DNA from: an uncultured Armatimonadota bacterium
GTDB taxonomy: Bacteria > Armatimonadota > Fimbriimonadia > Fimbriimonadales > Fimbriimonadaceae
Assembly: GCA_903927025.1 (NCBI GenBank)
Contig: CAIYLG010000002.1
Span: 124,001 to 188,000 of the forward strand
Direction: 5' to 3'
Length of the DNA stretch: 64,000 nucleotides
How positions within the stretch are numbered: position 1 is the stretch's first letter; each line of letters begins with the position of its first letter. The notes below the pieces were generated by a model that had not been told where the DNA came from, ran no database searches, and worked only from the letters and a program-made list of their open reading frames with translations. Shown one piece after another: positions 1 through 8,600 of the stretch. The translations under genes were made by a program, and so were the position numbers.

Positions 1-1022
1 GCGATCGCACGGTTTAGTTCAATGATTGGCGAGGGCTTAAGCTTAAGCAGGTGGTCGTAGAGACCAACGATGCGGCTCCAATCAGTAGATTCGAGGTCGG
101 GAGCCTGCACGTGGGCGGATGCGAGCATTGCCTCAATGTGATACTCACTGATGACAAGCCCGAAAGCGGATTTCGACATGTGGGCAGCCCCAGCCGCGAT
201 GAACCCGGGATCCCAAAGGCTCCGGTTCTGTTCAATCAGTGAGTGCAGTTCGCCCTGCTCATCGGTTCGACTTCGAAGTCGAGCGGCATTGAAGCACATC
301 AGGGAGGCAAGGGCGTAGGTCGATGGCGTGCCCCCAAAAGGGTGTTCAATAAGGAGTTCCGTGAGTCGAATCGCTTCCGCGCATAGCTGTGCCCGAATCG
401 CCGCCTCAGACGACGCGCTGTGATAGCCTTCGTTGAACAGGAGATACAGCGCCCTTTGGACCGCGGGAAGTCGCTCCTCAAACTCTTGCTTTCGCGACAC
501 GTTGAACAGAGTTCGCGATTCGGCGAGCACTCGCTTTCCTCGGCTGATTCGCTTCTCGATCGCGTGTCCTGAACTCACGTAGGCACTTGCGACTTCCTTT
601 ACAGAGAATCCGGAAAGCAGATTAAGGATCAGAGCCACTTGGACCTCTTCTGAGAGCCCGTGGTGGCAACAGGAGAACATCAGCCTGAGTTCATCATCTT
701 TGATAGCGGCCGGCCCCAGGATGCGGTCCAAATGAGACTCCGCGGTCCATTCGCCTTGAAGCATCGGATCCCACTCAGGGTCAAAGGTTCGCAGGCGGCT
801 TTCCCGACGAATCACGTCCAGCGCGCCATTTCGGGCCGTCACCATTAGCCAGGCTGCCGGGTCAGGCGGAGTTCCACGAATGCTCCACACCTCAAGCGCC
901 TTGCGGAAGGCATCTTGAGTGACGTCTTCCGCAAGGTCGATGTTTTGCAGTCCAAATACTTTGGTGAGGGCCGCAACAATACGGCCCCTAGCGTGTCGAA
1001 AGTGGTGGTCCACCGCCTCCAT
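1..1022 (-). CDS. ECF42-type RNA polymerase sigma factor with C-terminal extension (partial, cut by window edge)
   Basis: Read on the minus strand, an uninterrupted frame runs from ATG at 1022 to the left edge, so the 3' end is missing. The first ~80 codons hold an ECF region 2 (LAEDVTQDAFRKALEVW, then AWLMVTARNGALDVIRRE). Region 4 follows around residues 120-165 (EEVQVALILNLLSGFSVKEVA). After that comes LYLLFNEGYHSASSEAA, the signature of the DUF6596/TPR-like extension of ECF42 sigma factors. That group is usually encoded beside a DGPF (YCII-like) protein, and the gene just upstream is one, 4 nt away, so they probably form an operon. No anti-sigma factor is visible. The regulon is unknown. 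The family is secure; the exact start is likely but has no strong ribosome-binding site. Confidence 0.9.
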   Translation of the reverse strand, partial: MEAVDHHFRHARGRIVAALTKVFGLQNIDLAEDVTQDAFRKALEVWSIRGTPPDPAAWLMVTARNGALDVIRRESRLRTFDPEWDPMLQGEWTAESHLDRILGPAAIKDDELRLMFSCCHHGLSEEVQVALILNLLSGFSVKEVASAYVSSGHAIEKRISRGKRVLAESRTLFNVSRKQEFEERLPAVQRALYLLFNEGYHSASSEAAIRAQLCAEAIRLTELLIEHPFGGTPSTYALASLMCFNAARLRSRTDEQGELHSLIEQNRSLWDPGFIAAGAAHMSKSAFGLVISEYHIEAMLASAHVQAPDLESTDWSRIVGLYDHLLKLKPSPIIELNRAI

Positions 1023-1026
1023 GCGA

Positions 1027-1818
1027 CTAAGACTGACAGCGCTGAACGGGTCGAACTTCGACCGAACCGCCGACTCCGATGATGGGGCAGGTCTGTGCGA
1101 CTTCGATCGCTTCAGCCAAATCCTTGGCTTCAACCAGAGTGAAACCACCCACGACATCCTTTGCCTCGGCAAACGGGCCGTCATGAATCACGCTGTTTTT
1201 GGTAACCAAGGCACTGCCTTCGGAACCGAGGGGCACGCCAACATCTTTGATGGTGCCCTTGGAAATGAGGTCGTCAAACCAGTTCTGACAGTCGTCGATA
1301 TGACGCTGCATCTGTTCGGGCGACATGTCGCCCCTGTGCTGTCGATAAACAAATGCGAATTGGCTCATGCAACGCTTCCTTGAATCGGGCATTCCCGTGC
1401 CCTCAACGATGAGATTATAAAGGCTCTGGGCCGCGTAATATTCCCAGCCCTTCCTGCAATTGTCAAAGCACTCGACTTCTGGGGTGAGTCCCTGATGCGT
1501 CATCAAGATCGTCGTCTCGCCGTTTGCTTCGCTCAGATCCCAGTGAACCTCAGTCCCGGTCCACTCGTGCTTGTCTTCCAGCCACGGCAGAAAGCAGTTC
1601 GTTACTGCCCAAACATAGCGTGCGCCCGACTGCGCATCGGTGACTTCGAAATCGACGAAGGTGTCTCCAAATCGGATCGTAAATTTGTCTCCGGCCTGCT
1701 TGCTGTTCCCTTCCAGGTCCTGGCCCCACCACTCCGTTACGCGGCTGATCGCATCGTATGCATGGATGGCAGTTGCAGGGACTTGAATCGAAATCTGAAG
1801 GTCTTGTTGAGTTGACAT
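1027..1818 (-). CDS. AHSA1/SRPBCC - DGPF (YCII-like) fusion protein
   Basis: The 263-residue product has two halves. Residues ~1-145 resemble an AHSA1/SRPBCC ligand-binding domain (IQVPATAIHAYDAISRVTEWWG, then TTILMTHQGLTPEVECFDNC). Residues ~151-263 are a DGPF/YCII-like domain with the motif itself in HDGPFAEAKDVVGGF. In most genomes these are separate small proteins. Here the reading frame is continuous. A ribosome-binding site (AAGGAAG, 1375-1381) lies 6 nt before the internal ATG at 1368, exactly where a free DGPF protein would start, so both a fusion and a shorter product may be made. The gene sits directly upstream of the ECF42 sigma factor, the usual partner. Function is unknown for the family beyond that association. 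Confidence 0.85.
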   Translation of the reverse strand: MSTQQDLQISIQVPATAIHAYDAISRVTEWWGQDLEGNSKQAGDKFTIRFGDTFVDFEVTDAQSGARYVWAVTNCFLPWLEDKHEWTGTEVHWDLSEANGETTILMTHQGLTPEVECFDNCRKGWEYYAAQSLYNLIVEGTGMPDSRKRCMSQFAFVYRQHRGDMSPEQMQRHIDDCQNWFDDLISKGTIKDVGVPLGSEGSALVTKNSVIHDGPFAEAKDVVGGFTLVEAKDLAEAIEVAQTCPIIGVGGSVEVRPVQRCQS

Positions 1819-2149
1819 GTGGTTTTCTCCTTGCTGTTGGCTATTGCCACCCCCTTAACGAAGAACCTCTTTCGATCCGGACATCTTTTTTAAGAATTTT
1901 CAAAAATGGTTCCGGCGATACCCGTATGCGACTTGAGGCCAAAATTGCCGGATCGTTTGAGACACTCCAATCTCAAGGGGCAGATCCCAAAGTGAGAGCG
2001 ATCTGGATTGACGAGCTTCAACAAGCTGTCCTGGCTTGATCAGTCAGTTGGTCAAGCCGGGACACCAGGAGCGTGTTCGCTCGACCCTTTCAATATCTCG
2101 AGACATTCCCTTCCACTTGCGGGATAATCGTGCGGTTAGGGAAACAAAG
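1819..2149. other. Divergent intergenic region with a possible 38-codon ORF and hairpin
   Basis: This stretch separates the minus-strand DGPF gene from the plus-strand GH3 gene and should hold both promoters. A small plus-strand ORF (ATG 1926 to TGA 2039) translates to a protein-like end, RAIWIDELQQAVLA, and a 7-bp hairpin (GGCTTGA 2033-2039, TCAAGCC 2052-2058) begins at its stop. It has no good ribosome-binding site. It may be a small gene, the tail of a decayed gene, or chance. Confidence 0.3.
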
Positions 2150-4291
2150 ATGATCCTCTCCGCACTCGCATTTGCCCTCGTCCAAACCACCCCGTACATG
2201 GACGCCTCGCTCCCTGCAGCTGAGCGTGCAAAGGACCTCGTTTCTCGGATGACGACCGACGAGAAGATTGCCCAATGCATGATGGACGCCCCCGCAATCT
2301 CCAGACTCGGCGTGCCGAAGTACTACTACTGGAACGAAGCGCTCCATGGTGTCGCGAGGAACGGAGTAGCGACGGTGTTCCCTCAGGCGATTGGCCTAGC
2401 TGCGACTTGGGACCCAGAGCTCATGCAGAAGATCGCTACGACGATCAGCACCGAGGGTCGTGCCAAGTACGCAGAGGCGATTCAGCACAACCAGCACGAT
2501 ATTTACAAGGGACTCACGTTTTGGTCTCCCAATGTGAACATCTTCCGGGACCCGCGATGGGGTCGCGGCCAGGAGACGTACGGCGAGGACCCATTCCTAA
2601 CAAGCCGAATGGGTGTCGCGTTTGTCAAAGGCATTCAAGGAGACGATCCTACATATCTGCGAGCAGTCGCGACTCCAAAGCACTTTGCCGTTCACAGCGG
2701 CCCAGAGCCCCTTCGCCACGGCTTTGACGCGAAGGTGAGCGAGAAGGAACTCCGCGAGTTCTACCTTCCAGCATTTGAGGCGTGTGTTCGTGAAGGCAAG
2801 GCTGGAAGCGTGATGAGCGCTTACAGCGGGTTCAATGGCACTCCAGCGACGGGAAACCCGTGGCTGCTGACCGACCTTTTGAGGAATGAGTGGGGATTCA
2901 ACGGCGCAGTAGTGAGCGACGTGGACTCGGTAGCGGACATTTTGTACGGCCACCATGCTGTCAAAGATCGCGCGGAGGCGAGCGCGATGGCAATCAAAGC
3001 AGGCAACGATGAGTGCAGCGGCGACAGCTACCGGGCCCTCAAACCAGCCCTTGAGCGAGGCTTAATCTCGGAAGCAGACATCGACCGAGCAGCAATTCGT
3101 CTGTTCACTCTTCGGTTCAGGCTGGGCATGTTTGACTCGGCTGACCACTGTGCCTACAACGGTATTCCCTCCTCGGAGAATGACACTCCGGCCCACGAGC
3201 AAGTTGCGCTCCAAGCCGCCAGCGAGAGCCTCGTCCTCCTCAAGAATGATGGGATTCTCCCTCTCGCCAAGCACAAATACGCGCGTGTCGCCGTGATTGG
3301 ACCCGTGGCCAAGGATCGGTCGATTCTAGAGGGCAACTACAACGGCGAGCCTGCCCGACCCGTGTTGTTGCTCGACGGTATTCGAAAGAAGTTGGAAGCA
3401 AATGGCATCGCCGTGGAATACAACGAGGGCTGCCCTCTCGCCAAGCCCGTTCGAGACCCCAAGAAGCCAGAAGCGAAGCCAGACTACACTGTGGCGGAAG
3501 CAGTCGCCAACCGTTCGGATCTCATCATCCTCACCCTCGGTATCACACCGAACCTGGAGGGTGAGGAGATGCAGGTGAAGAATGAGGGGTTTGCCGGAGG
3601 GGATCGCACCAGCCTTTTGCTTCCAGAGCCACAGCGCGAACTCCTTCAGCACATTGCCGCAACTGGAAAACCGGTTGTGGTTGTGCTCACGGCAGGAAGC
3701 GCGGTTTCCCTGGACCCGAAACTGGCCAACGGCATTCTGCTTCAGTGGTATTCAGGTGAAAAGGGTGGAGAAGCGGTTGCCGACACTCTGATGGGAGATG
3801 CAAACCCTTCCGGGCGGCTCCCACTGACCTTCTACTCATCAGAGAAAGATCTTCCTCCTTTCGAGAACTATCACCTGGATGGCCGCACTTACCGGTTCTT
3901 TAAGGGCAAGCCCCTGTTCCCATTTGGGTTCGGGTTGAGCTACTCCAAGTTCCAATATGGCCGCGCTAAGGCGGCCAAGGCTGCCGATGGCTACACGGTC
4001 ACCGTTCCGGTAACCAACCGAAGCAAGATCCGCGGCGCTGAAGTTGTCGAGGTCTACGCGCGATATGCCCATCCAAGCGCAAGCGATCCGATTCGCAAAT
4101 TGGTTGGGTTCAAGCGAGTCTCGCTGGATGCAGGCGAACGCAAGGATGTGCAGGTTGACCTCACCCAGTACGCGATGCGCAGCTGGAATGAAGACCGTCA
4201 CGCATACGAACTCCGACCGGATACCTATGAACTGGAGATCGGCCCGTATTCTGGGAAGACCCTCGCGGCGGTGCATCTGACCGTTCGTTAA
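2150..4291 (+). CDS. Glycoside hydrolase family 3, beta-xylosidase-like
   Basis: The enzyme should release terminal beta-linked sugars, most likely xylose, from oligosaccharides. The N-terminal barrel shows hallmarks of the xylosidase/arabinosidase branch of GH3 (YYYWNEALHGVARNG, TVFPQAIGLAATWD, RDPRWGRGQETYGEDP, ATPKHFAVHSGPE). The nucleophile Asp is at about residue 257 in GAVVSDVDSV. A GH3 C-terminal domain and a fibronectin-III-like tail follow. A longer frame is open back to 2036, but ATG 2150 is preferred: it has AGGG upstream and begins a short hydrophobic leader (MILSALAFALVQTT) that could be a signal peptide. The gene is followed by a hairpin terminator, so it is probably monocistronic. 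Substrate is inferred from family resemblance only. Confidence 0.92.
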   Translation: MILSALAFALVQTTPYMDASLPAAERAKDLVSRMTTDEKIAQCMMDAPAISRLGVPKYYYWNEALHGVARNGVATVFPQAIGLAATWDPELMQKIATTISTEGRAKYAEAIQHNQHDIYKGLTFWSPNVNIFRDPRWGRGQETYGEDPFLTSRMGVAFVKGIQGDDPTYLRAVATPKHFAVHSGPEPLRHGFDAKVSEKELREFYLPAFEACVREGKAGSVMSAYSGFNGTPATGNPWLLTDLLRNEWGFNGAVVSDVDSVADILYGHHAVKDRAEASAMAIKAGNDECSGDSYRALKPALERGLISEADIDRAAIRLFTLRFRLGMFDSADHCAYNGIPSSENDTPAHEQVALQAASESLVLLKNDGILPLAKHKYARVAVIGPVAKDRSILEGNYNGEPARPVLLLDGIRKKLEANGIAVEYNEGCPLAKPVRDPKKPEAKPDYTVAEAVANRSDLIILTLGITPNLEGEEMQVKNEGFAGGDRTSLLLPEPQRELLQHIAATGKPVVVVLTAGSAVSLDPKLANGILLQWYSGEKGGEAVADTLMGDANPSGRLPLTFYSSEKDLPPFENYHLDGRTYRFFKGKPLFPFGFGLSYSKFQYGRAKAAKAADGYTVTVPVTNRSKIRGAEVVEVYARYAHPSASDPIRKLVGFKRVSLDAGERKDVQVDLTQYAMRSWNEDRHAYELRPDTYELEIGPYSGKTLAAVHLTVR

Positions 4292-4297
4292 TGTTTG

Positions 4298-4327
4298 AGC
4301 CCCTAATTCACCCTTAACTTAGGGGCT
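4298..4327 (+). terminator. Hairpin terminator after the GH3 gene
   Basis: A perfect 9-bp inverted repeat (AGCCCCTAA / TTAGGGGCT) with a 12-nt loop begins 6 nt after the GH3 stop codon. The downstream T content is weak, so termination strength is uncertain. Confidence 0.6.
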
Positions 4328-4351
4328 GTATTCTGCTCGCGGAATCCGCCT

Positions 4352-6721
4352 ATGAACCGCCCGATCGCATTTGTCGCCCTCGCCCTTGTCACAACCGCCG
4401 CATACGGGATCTGGCACCAGCAGGCTCGACTTCACGATCTTGGTTGGGATGCGGACAAGAAGCAGTTCGAACTGTACAACGGCTGGTTCTTATCCCCAGC
4501 CGGTGAGCGGACCACCTTAGTCGGAGACACCCCAGGAACCATCACGTTCTCGTCGGATGGCCGCTTCGCACTCGTTAATACCTGCGGCTACAACGACCAT
4601 AGCCTGAGCGTGGTGGACTGGAAGACTGGAAAGGTCGTGGACTCTCACATAGTCGCAAGAAGCTCCTTCGGACTTGCGGTAAGTCAAGACACGGTGTATT
4701 CAAGCGGAGGCGCTTCGGAGGGCAAGGCTCCGAACCCCGATATTCGCCAGTGGACCCTCCATGATGGAAAGCTGAACGAGGGCACTCCGATCACCTTGGA
4801 TTCGATTCCCGCCAAGGACAGGTTTGTCACCTCACTTGTCTCCTCGGAAAACGGTCTTTACGTCGCCAACGCCCAGACGGACGAGATTCTCTTGCTTGGG
4901 GCAGACGGCTCGGTAAAGACGCGCACCAAGGTGGGCTACCGACCCCGCATGATGGTGCTCTCGCCAGACCGGTCCACCCTCGCGGTCAGTGAGTGGGGAG
5001 ATCATGGCGTGGTTCTCCTCGACGCGGAGACCTTGAAGACAAAGGAACGCTTTTCAACCCTTGCCCACCCGAGTTGCCTTGTCTATCACCCAGATGGCAG
5101 ACTCTTCATCTCCGAATCGGGCTCCAATACGATCCTTCAGATTAAAGATCATCAGGTGACCCGCACCACGGTGTCAATCGACACGATCCACCCGATCGGG
5201 CCCACACCAAATGGGATCACCCTTTCCAAAGATGGCAGCCAGCTCTTTGTGGCGCTAGGCGGCGAAAATGCGGTTGCGGTACTGGATGTCCACGGAGATT
5301 GGCCGATTTTGCAGGGCCACATTCCTACCGAGCGATGGCCAAGTCTCGTCGCCGTGTCTCCAGACGGAACCAAGCTGCTCATCGGCACCGCCAAAGGCCT
5401 CTTCGGTCCAAGTTCGGCAAATGGCAAGGAGATCCCTAAAGCGGGCGCGTCCAAAGAACAAATGACGGCGCGCGTGGCCATTCTCGATATCCCGACTCCA
5501 TCGAAGTTGCGCGAACTCTCTGTCCAGGCAAAGAAGAACTTTCCGAAAGGTGTGGAGGCGACACGACTTGCCAAAGGGGAAATCGCCCAGGCGACTCAGC
5601 ATCTCCACCAGATCAAGCACGTGATATATGTGATCAAGGAGAACAAGAGCTACGACCAGGTTCTTGGCGACCTTCCCAACGCCAACGGTGACCCGTCCAC
5701 AACTCTTTTTGGAGAAAAGGTCACTCCCAACATCCACGACCTGTCCCGCAAGTTCATCACCTTCGACAACCTTCAGAGTGATGCCGAGTCCTCGCAAGTC
5801 GGCCATCAGTGGGCGGATTCGGCTTATGCAAGCGAGTACACCGAGTCCCAGTGGTCCAGCAACTACGGCGGACACGGTGAGTTGCACAGCGACAAGCGGC
5901 TGACCTCCTCTCCCGGTGAATACCTCTGGTCGACGGCCAGAAAGAAGGGCCTGTGGGCTCGCGTTTACGGTGAATACGTTGACGTTCAGGAAGATCACGG
6001 GTCGCTGGATGACCCTGAAATCAAGGCAAACCCGGAGCGTTGGGGCTATTCCGAGGCATGGGAGCGAGTCTTTGGCCGCGGCGGAAAGGACACCGAGAAG
6101 ATGGATACTTTCTTGGCCGAACTCAAGAAATACGAGGCTTCTGGAAAGATGCCAGCCCTCATGGTAATGGCCCTGCCCGACGACCACACCCATGGATACG
6201 ACTCAAAGTGGCCCACTCCCAAAGCGATGATCGGTTCCAATGACCTTGCGGTTGGACGCCTCGCCGAAGCACTCAGCCATTCAAAATTCTGGGCGGACAC
6301 AGCCATCTTTGTGATTCAAGACGACACGCAAGGCTCCCTAGACCACGTGGATTCGCACCGTACGTACGGCCTCGTGCTTTCACCTTGGACGCGTAAAGGC
6401 ACTGTGGACTCGACCCACTACTCCACCGCCTCCATGCTGCTGACCATGGAGATGATCTTAGGTTTGCCTCCTATGTCCAGCTACGATGCGCATGCGACCC
6501 CCATGCTCGTCCCCTTCCTCGGCGCTCCAAATCCCACGCCATTCACCGCCCTCGCTCCAGGTGTGGACATCTACGAGATGAACAAGCCGAAGACTGCCCT
6601 CGCCAAGCGCACATCGCAATTAGATCTATCCGACATCGACCGGGCAGATGCAGAGCAGTTCTCGCGACTGCTGTGGGAAGGCGAGAAGCCCGGTGTGCCG
6701 TACCCGGCTCGCCGCCGGTAG
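4352..6721 (+). CDS. YncE-like beta-propeller fused to a phospholipase C/alkaline phosphatase-type phosphoesterase
   Basis: The 789-residue product starts with a hydrophobic leader (MNRPIAFVALALVTTAAYGIW), suggesting export. Residues ~40-390 carry propeller repeats of the YncE/surface-antigen type (VSPDGTKLLIGT, LSPDRSTLAVSEWG, LSKDGSQLFVALGG). Residues ~425-760 form a phosphoesterase domain beginning VIYVIKENKSYDQVLGDL, with GHQWADSAYASEYTE and FVIQDDTQGSLDHVDSHR, which probably supply the metal ligands. This two-domain arrangement recurs in soil bacteria and plants-associated taxa. The substrate is not established; a phosphate ester scavenging role is plausible. It stands alone between a terminator and an intergenic repeat region. 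Confidence 0.85.
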   Translation: MNRPIAFVALALVTTAAYGIWHQQARLHDLGWDADKKQFELYNGWFLSPAGERTTLVGDTPGTITFSSDGRFALVNTCGYNDHSLSVVDWKTGKVVDSHIVARSSFGLAVSQDTVYSSGGASEGKAPNPDIRQWTLHDGKLNEGTPITLDSIPAKDRFVTSLVSSENGLYVANAQTDEILLLGADGSVKTRTKVGYRPRMMVLSPDRSTLAVSEWGDHGVVLLDAETLKTKERFSTLAHPSCLVYHPDGRLFISESGSNTILQIKDHQVTRTTVSIDTIHPIGPTPNGITLSKDGSQLFVALGGENAVAVLDVHGDWPILQGHIPTERWPSLVAVSPDGTKLLIGTAKGLFGPSSANGKEIPKAGASKEQMTARVAILDIPTPSKLRELSVQAKKNFPKGVEATRLAKGEIAQATQHLHQIKHVIYVIKENKSYDQVLGDLPNANGDPSTTLFGEKVTPNIHDLSRKFITFDNLQSDAESSQVGHQWADSAYASEYTESQWSSNYGGHGELHSDKRLTSSPGEYLWSTARKKGLWARVYGEYVDVQEDHGSLDDPEIKANPERWGYSEAWERVFGRGGKDTEKMDTFLAELKKYEASGKMPALMVMALPDDHTHGYDSKWPTPKAMIGSNDLAVGRLAEALSHSKFWADTAIFVIQDDTQGSLDHVDSHRTYGLVLSPWTRKGTVDSTHYSTASMLLTMEMILGLPPMSSYDAHATPMLVPFLGAPNPTPFTALAPGVDIYEMNKPKTALAKRTSQLDLSDIDRADAEQFSRLLWEGEKPGVPYPARRR

Positions 6722-6769
6722 GAGATCAAGAGCCGGTCAAGGGAAGTTTGGACTGCGCTGATTTTCTTT

Positions 6770-6927
6770 AATTCCCCTCTTGCGGAGGGGTGCCCGAAGG
6801 GTGGGGTGGTTTCCCCCAAGCATTCCTAAGCCACGGAATCGGCTACGGCTTCAGCTATCTAGAATTTGCAGGCTGTCAGAACCACCCCGACCAGCTGCGC
6901 TGTCCACCCCTACGTGGGAGGGGAATT
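6770..6927. repeat. Inverted pair of GC-rich intergenic repeats
   Basis: The left copy (6770-6811) reads AATTCCCCTC, then six bases, AGGGGTG, a short spacer and GGGGTGGTT. The right copy (6880-6927) read on the minus strand has the same anchors: AATTCCCCTC, six bases, AGGGGTG, a spacer and GGGGTGGTT. The two face each other across ~68 bp. Each copy can form its own small hairpin from CCCCTC and GAGGGG or a near match. There is no transposase, so it resembles a REP- or MITE-like dispersed element. Confidence 0.65.
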
Positions 6928-7123
6928 CTCATCGCCTGCGGACTAGGTGATGATGAGAGGACACTATCGGAGGTGTCAGGTGCCCATGGAAACCACCCTG
7001 AAACACACAGAAATTCTCCCCTTCTCAAGCTGGTCGAGGAGGGAGATTTGGCGCTCAAAATCTCTCCGAAATTGGGCGATTTTGCTGAGATTGGGTAGTC
7101 GTCGTCTTGAATCCATGTTACAC

Positions 7124-7141
7124 TGCTCAAACGTTTGAGCA
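7124..7141. promoter_or_regulatory. LacI-family-type operator upstream of the sugar ABC operon
   Basis: TGCTCAAACGTTTGAGCA is a perfect 18-bp palindrome with a central CG, the usual form of LacI/PurR-family operators. It lies 145 nt before the start of the binding protein gene at 7287. No LacI gene is present in the window except the GntR/LacI hybrid at 53810-54907, whose DNA-binding domain is of another type, so the repressor is probably encoded elsewhere. Confidence 0.7.
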
Positions 7142-7286
7142 ACGTTGCTAGGACACATATTTGGCCATTTTGGCGCGACTCAATGGTGGAGGCGCTTCGG
7201 TCGCTTCGACACACTTGTCGGGCGCCCCATTTCCTGTTTATCGGGCCCTTTCGGCTCCTCCGAATTTCCTTTCTTGGGAGGACCGA

Positions 7287-8600
7287 TTGATCCCCCGATC
7301 CGTCATCGTTTTGGCGATTGCCGCCGTTGGATTTGCGGCGCTTGTTGGAACGGAACGCGCGGCGAGTCGCCAAAGCGGGTCCAGCCGCATCGTGGTCACT
7401 TACTGGGAAAAGTGGACTGGCGACGAGATGGAGGCGATGCGGAAAGTTGTGGACGGATTCAACCGTTCGCAGGATCGCATCGAGGTGAAGTACCTCAGCA
7501 TCTCTGGAATTGCCGACAAGACGCTTCTGGCAACGTCCGGCGGCAATCCGCCCGACGTCGCAGGCCTATGGGCTGATCAGGTGATTCAATTTGCCGATGC
7601 GGGGGCGCTCACCGATCTTTCCGAACTCGCCCGTCAATCCGGGTTGACCGAAAGCCAATACATCCCTTCCTACTGGCGGTCCATCACCTATAAAGGCAAG
7701 CTGTTTGCGCTTCCGACTTCCCCTGGCACGTCCGCGCTTTACGTCAACCGCGACCTGATGCCGGAGAAGTACAACTCGCCAGAGAAATTCCCCAAGACGC
7801 TTTCCAAGTTTGAGGAGATGGTCAAAGAGGTGAGCGTCAAAAACCCGGACGGAACGCTCAAAGTTGCGGCGTTTCTCCCCAGGCAGGGCTACGGGACTGG
7901 GTCCTGGCCGTACCTATTCGGTGGATCCTTCGAGCAGGACGGCAGCGTGAAGGTGGACAGCGACGCCGACATCAAGGCTTGGGAATGGGTGCACTCCTAC
8001 GCAAAGCGTTTTGGAATCCGAGAGACTCAAAGCTTTACAAGCGGCTTTGGCAACTACTCGTCGCCTCAGAATCCATTCCTTAGCGGCAAGCTTGTCTGCT
8101 ATGTGGACGGCCCTTGGTTCAGCAACTTCATCAACCTGTTCAACCCCAACGTTCACTGGTTTGCGGTTCCATTTCCGTACCTAGATGGCCATCCTGAGCT
8201 TGCTGGGTACACCGTTCTCAACCTGAACACCCTCATGATTCCGCGAGGGGCCAAGCATCCAAAAGAGGCGTTCGAGTTCATGGCTTACGTGCAGAAGCAG
8301 GACGTGATGGAAAGCCTCTGCAAGGCTCAGCGATGCAACTCGCCGCTGTCGGCGGTTTCTCAGAGCTTCTTTGACACCCATCCCAACAAGGCAATTCGCG
8401 TCTTTGATGCACTCGCCCGAAGCCCGCGGGCGTTTGGGGCGGCTCCGTTTGGCATCTACAACCAAATTGGACAAGAGGTGAGCAACGCGGTGGACCTGAT
8501 GGACCTCGGACAAGTTGAACCCGCGGAAGCACTCCACGAGGCGCAGCGACGGTTGGACAAAAACTGGGCGAAGTACAAAATCCAGGTGCTGGAACCATGA
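7287..8600 (+). CDS. Sugar ABC transporter substrate-binding protein
   Basis: This is an extracellular solute-binding protein of the carbohydrate (family 1) type, capturing an oligosaccharide for the two permeases encoded next. The start is set at TTG 7287 because GGGAGG lies 7 nt upstream and the product then opens with a clean signal peptide (MIPRSVIVLAIAAVGFAALVG). A longer open frame back to 7161 looks non-coding. Family features include VTYWEKWTGDEMEAMRKVVDGFN near the mature N-terminus, the ligand-site region ALPTSPGTSALYVNRDLM, and a C-terminal MIPRGAKHPKEAFEFMAYV block. The stop overlaps the next start as ATGA, pointing to translational coupling. The ligand cannot be told from sequence; it is inferred from the downstream hydrolases. 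Confidence 0.93.
   Translation: MIPRSVIVLAIAAVGFAALVGTERAASRQSGSSRIVVTYWEKWTGDEMEAMRKVVDGFNRSQDRIEVKYLSISGIADKTLLATSGGNPPDVAGLWADQVIQFADAGALTDLSELARQSGLTESQYIPSYWRSITYKGKLFALPTSPGTSALYVNRDLMPEKYNSPEKFPKTLSKFEEMVKEVSVKNPDGTLKVAAFLPRQGYGTGSWPYLFGGSFEQDGSVKVDSDADIKAWEWVHSYAKRFGIRETQSFTSGFGNYSSPQNPFLSGKLVCYVDGPWFSNFINLFNPNVHWFAVPFPYLDGHPELAGYTVLNLNTLMIPRGAKHPKEAFEFMAYVQKQDVMESLCKAQRCNSPLSAVSQSFFDTHPNKAIRVFDALARSPRAFGAAPFGIYNQIGQEVSNAVDLMDLGQVEPAEALHEAQRRLDKNWAKYKIQVLEP

Larger units (their letters stand above)
6722..7286. other. Long intergenic region: repeat pair plus promoter region of the sugar operon
   Basis: No convincing gene is seen in these 565 bases. The left part holds an inverted pair of repeats (6770-6811 and 6880-6927). 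A looser third relative, sharing GGGGAGAATTT and GGGTGGTTT when read on the minus strand, lies around 6980-7050. The right part holds an 18-bp palindrome (7124-7141) that is probably the operator of the operon starting at 7287. A frame is open upstream of 7287 but reads like non-coding sequence. Confidence 0.6.

Noticed and set aside
5255-6193. Minus-strand ORF of 312 codons within the propeller-phosphoesterase gene
   Set aside because: It is a shadow of the real gene, which has clear domains. The antisense product has no motif.
7161-7286. N-terminal extension of the sugar-binding protein
   Set aside because: The extra 42 codons read as non-coding and would bury the signal peptide; TTG 7287 has a much better ribosome-binding site.
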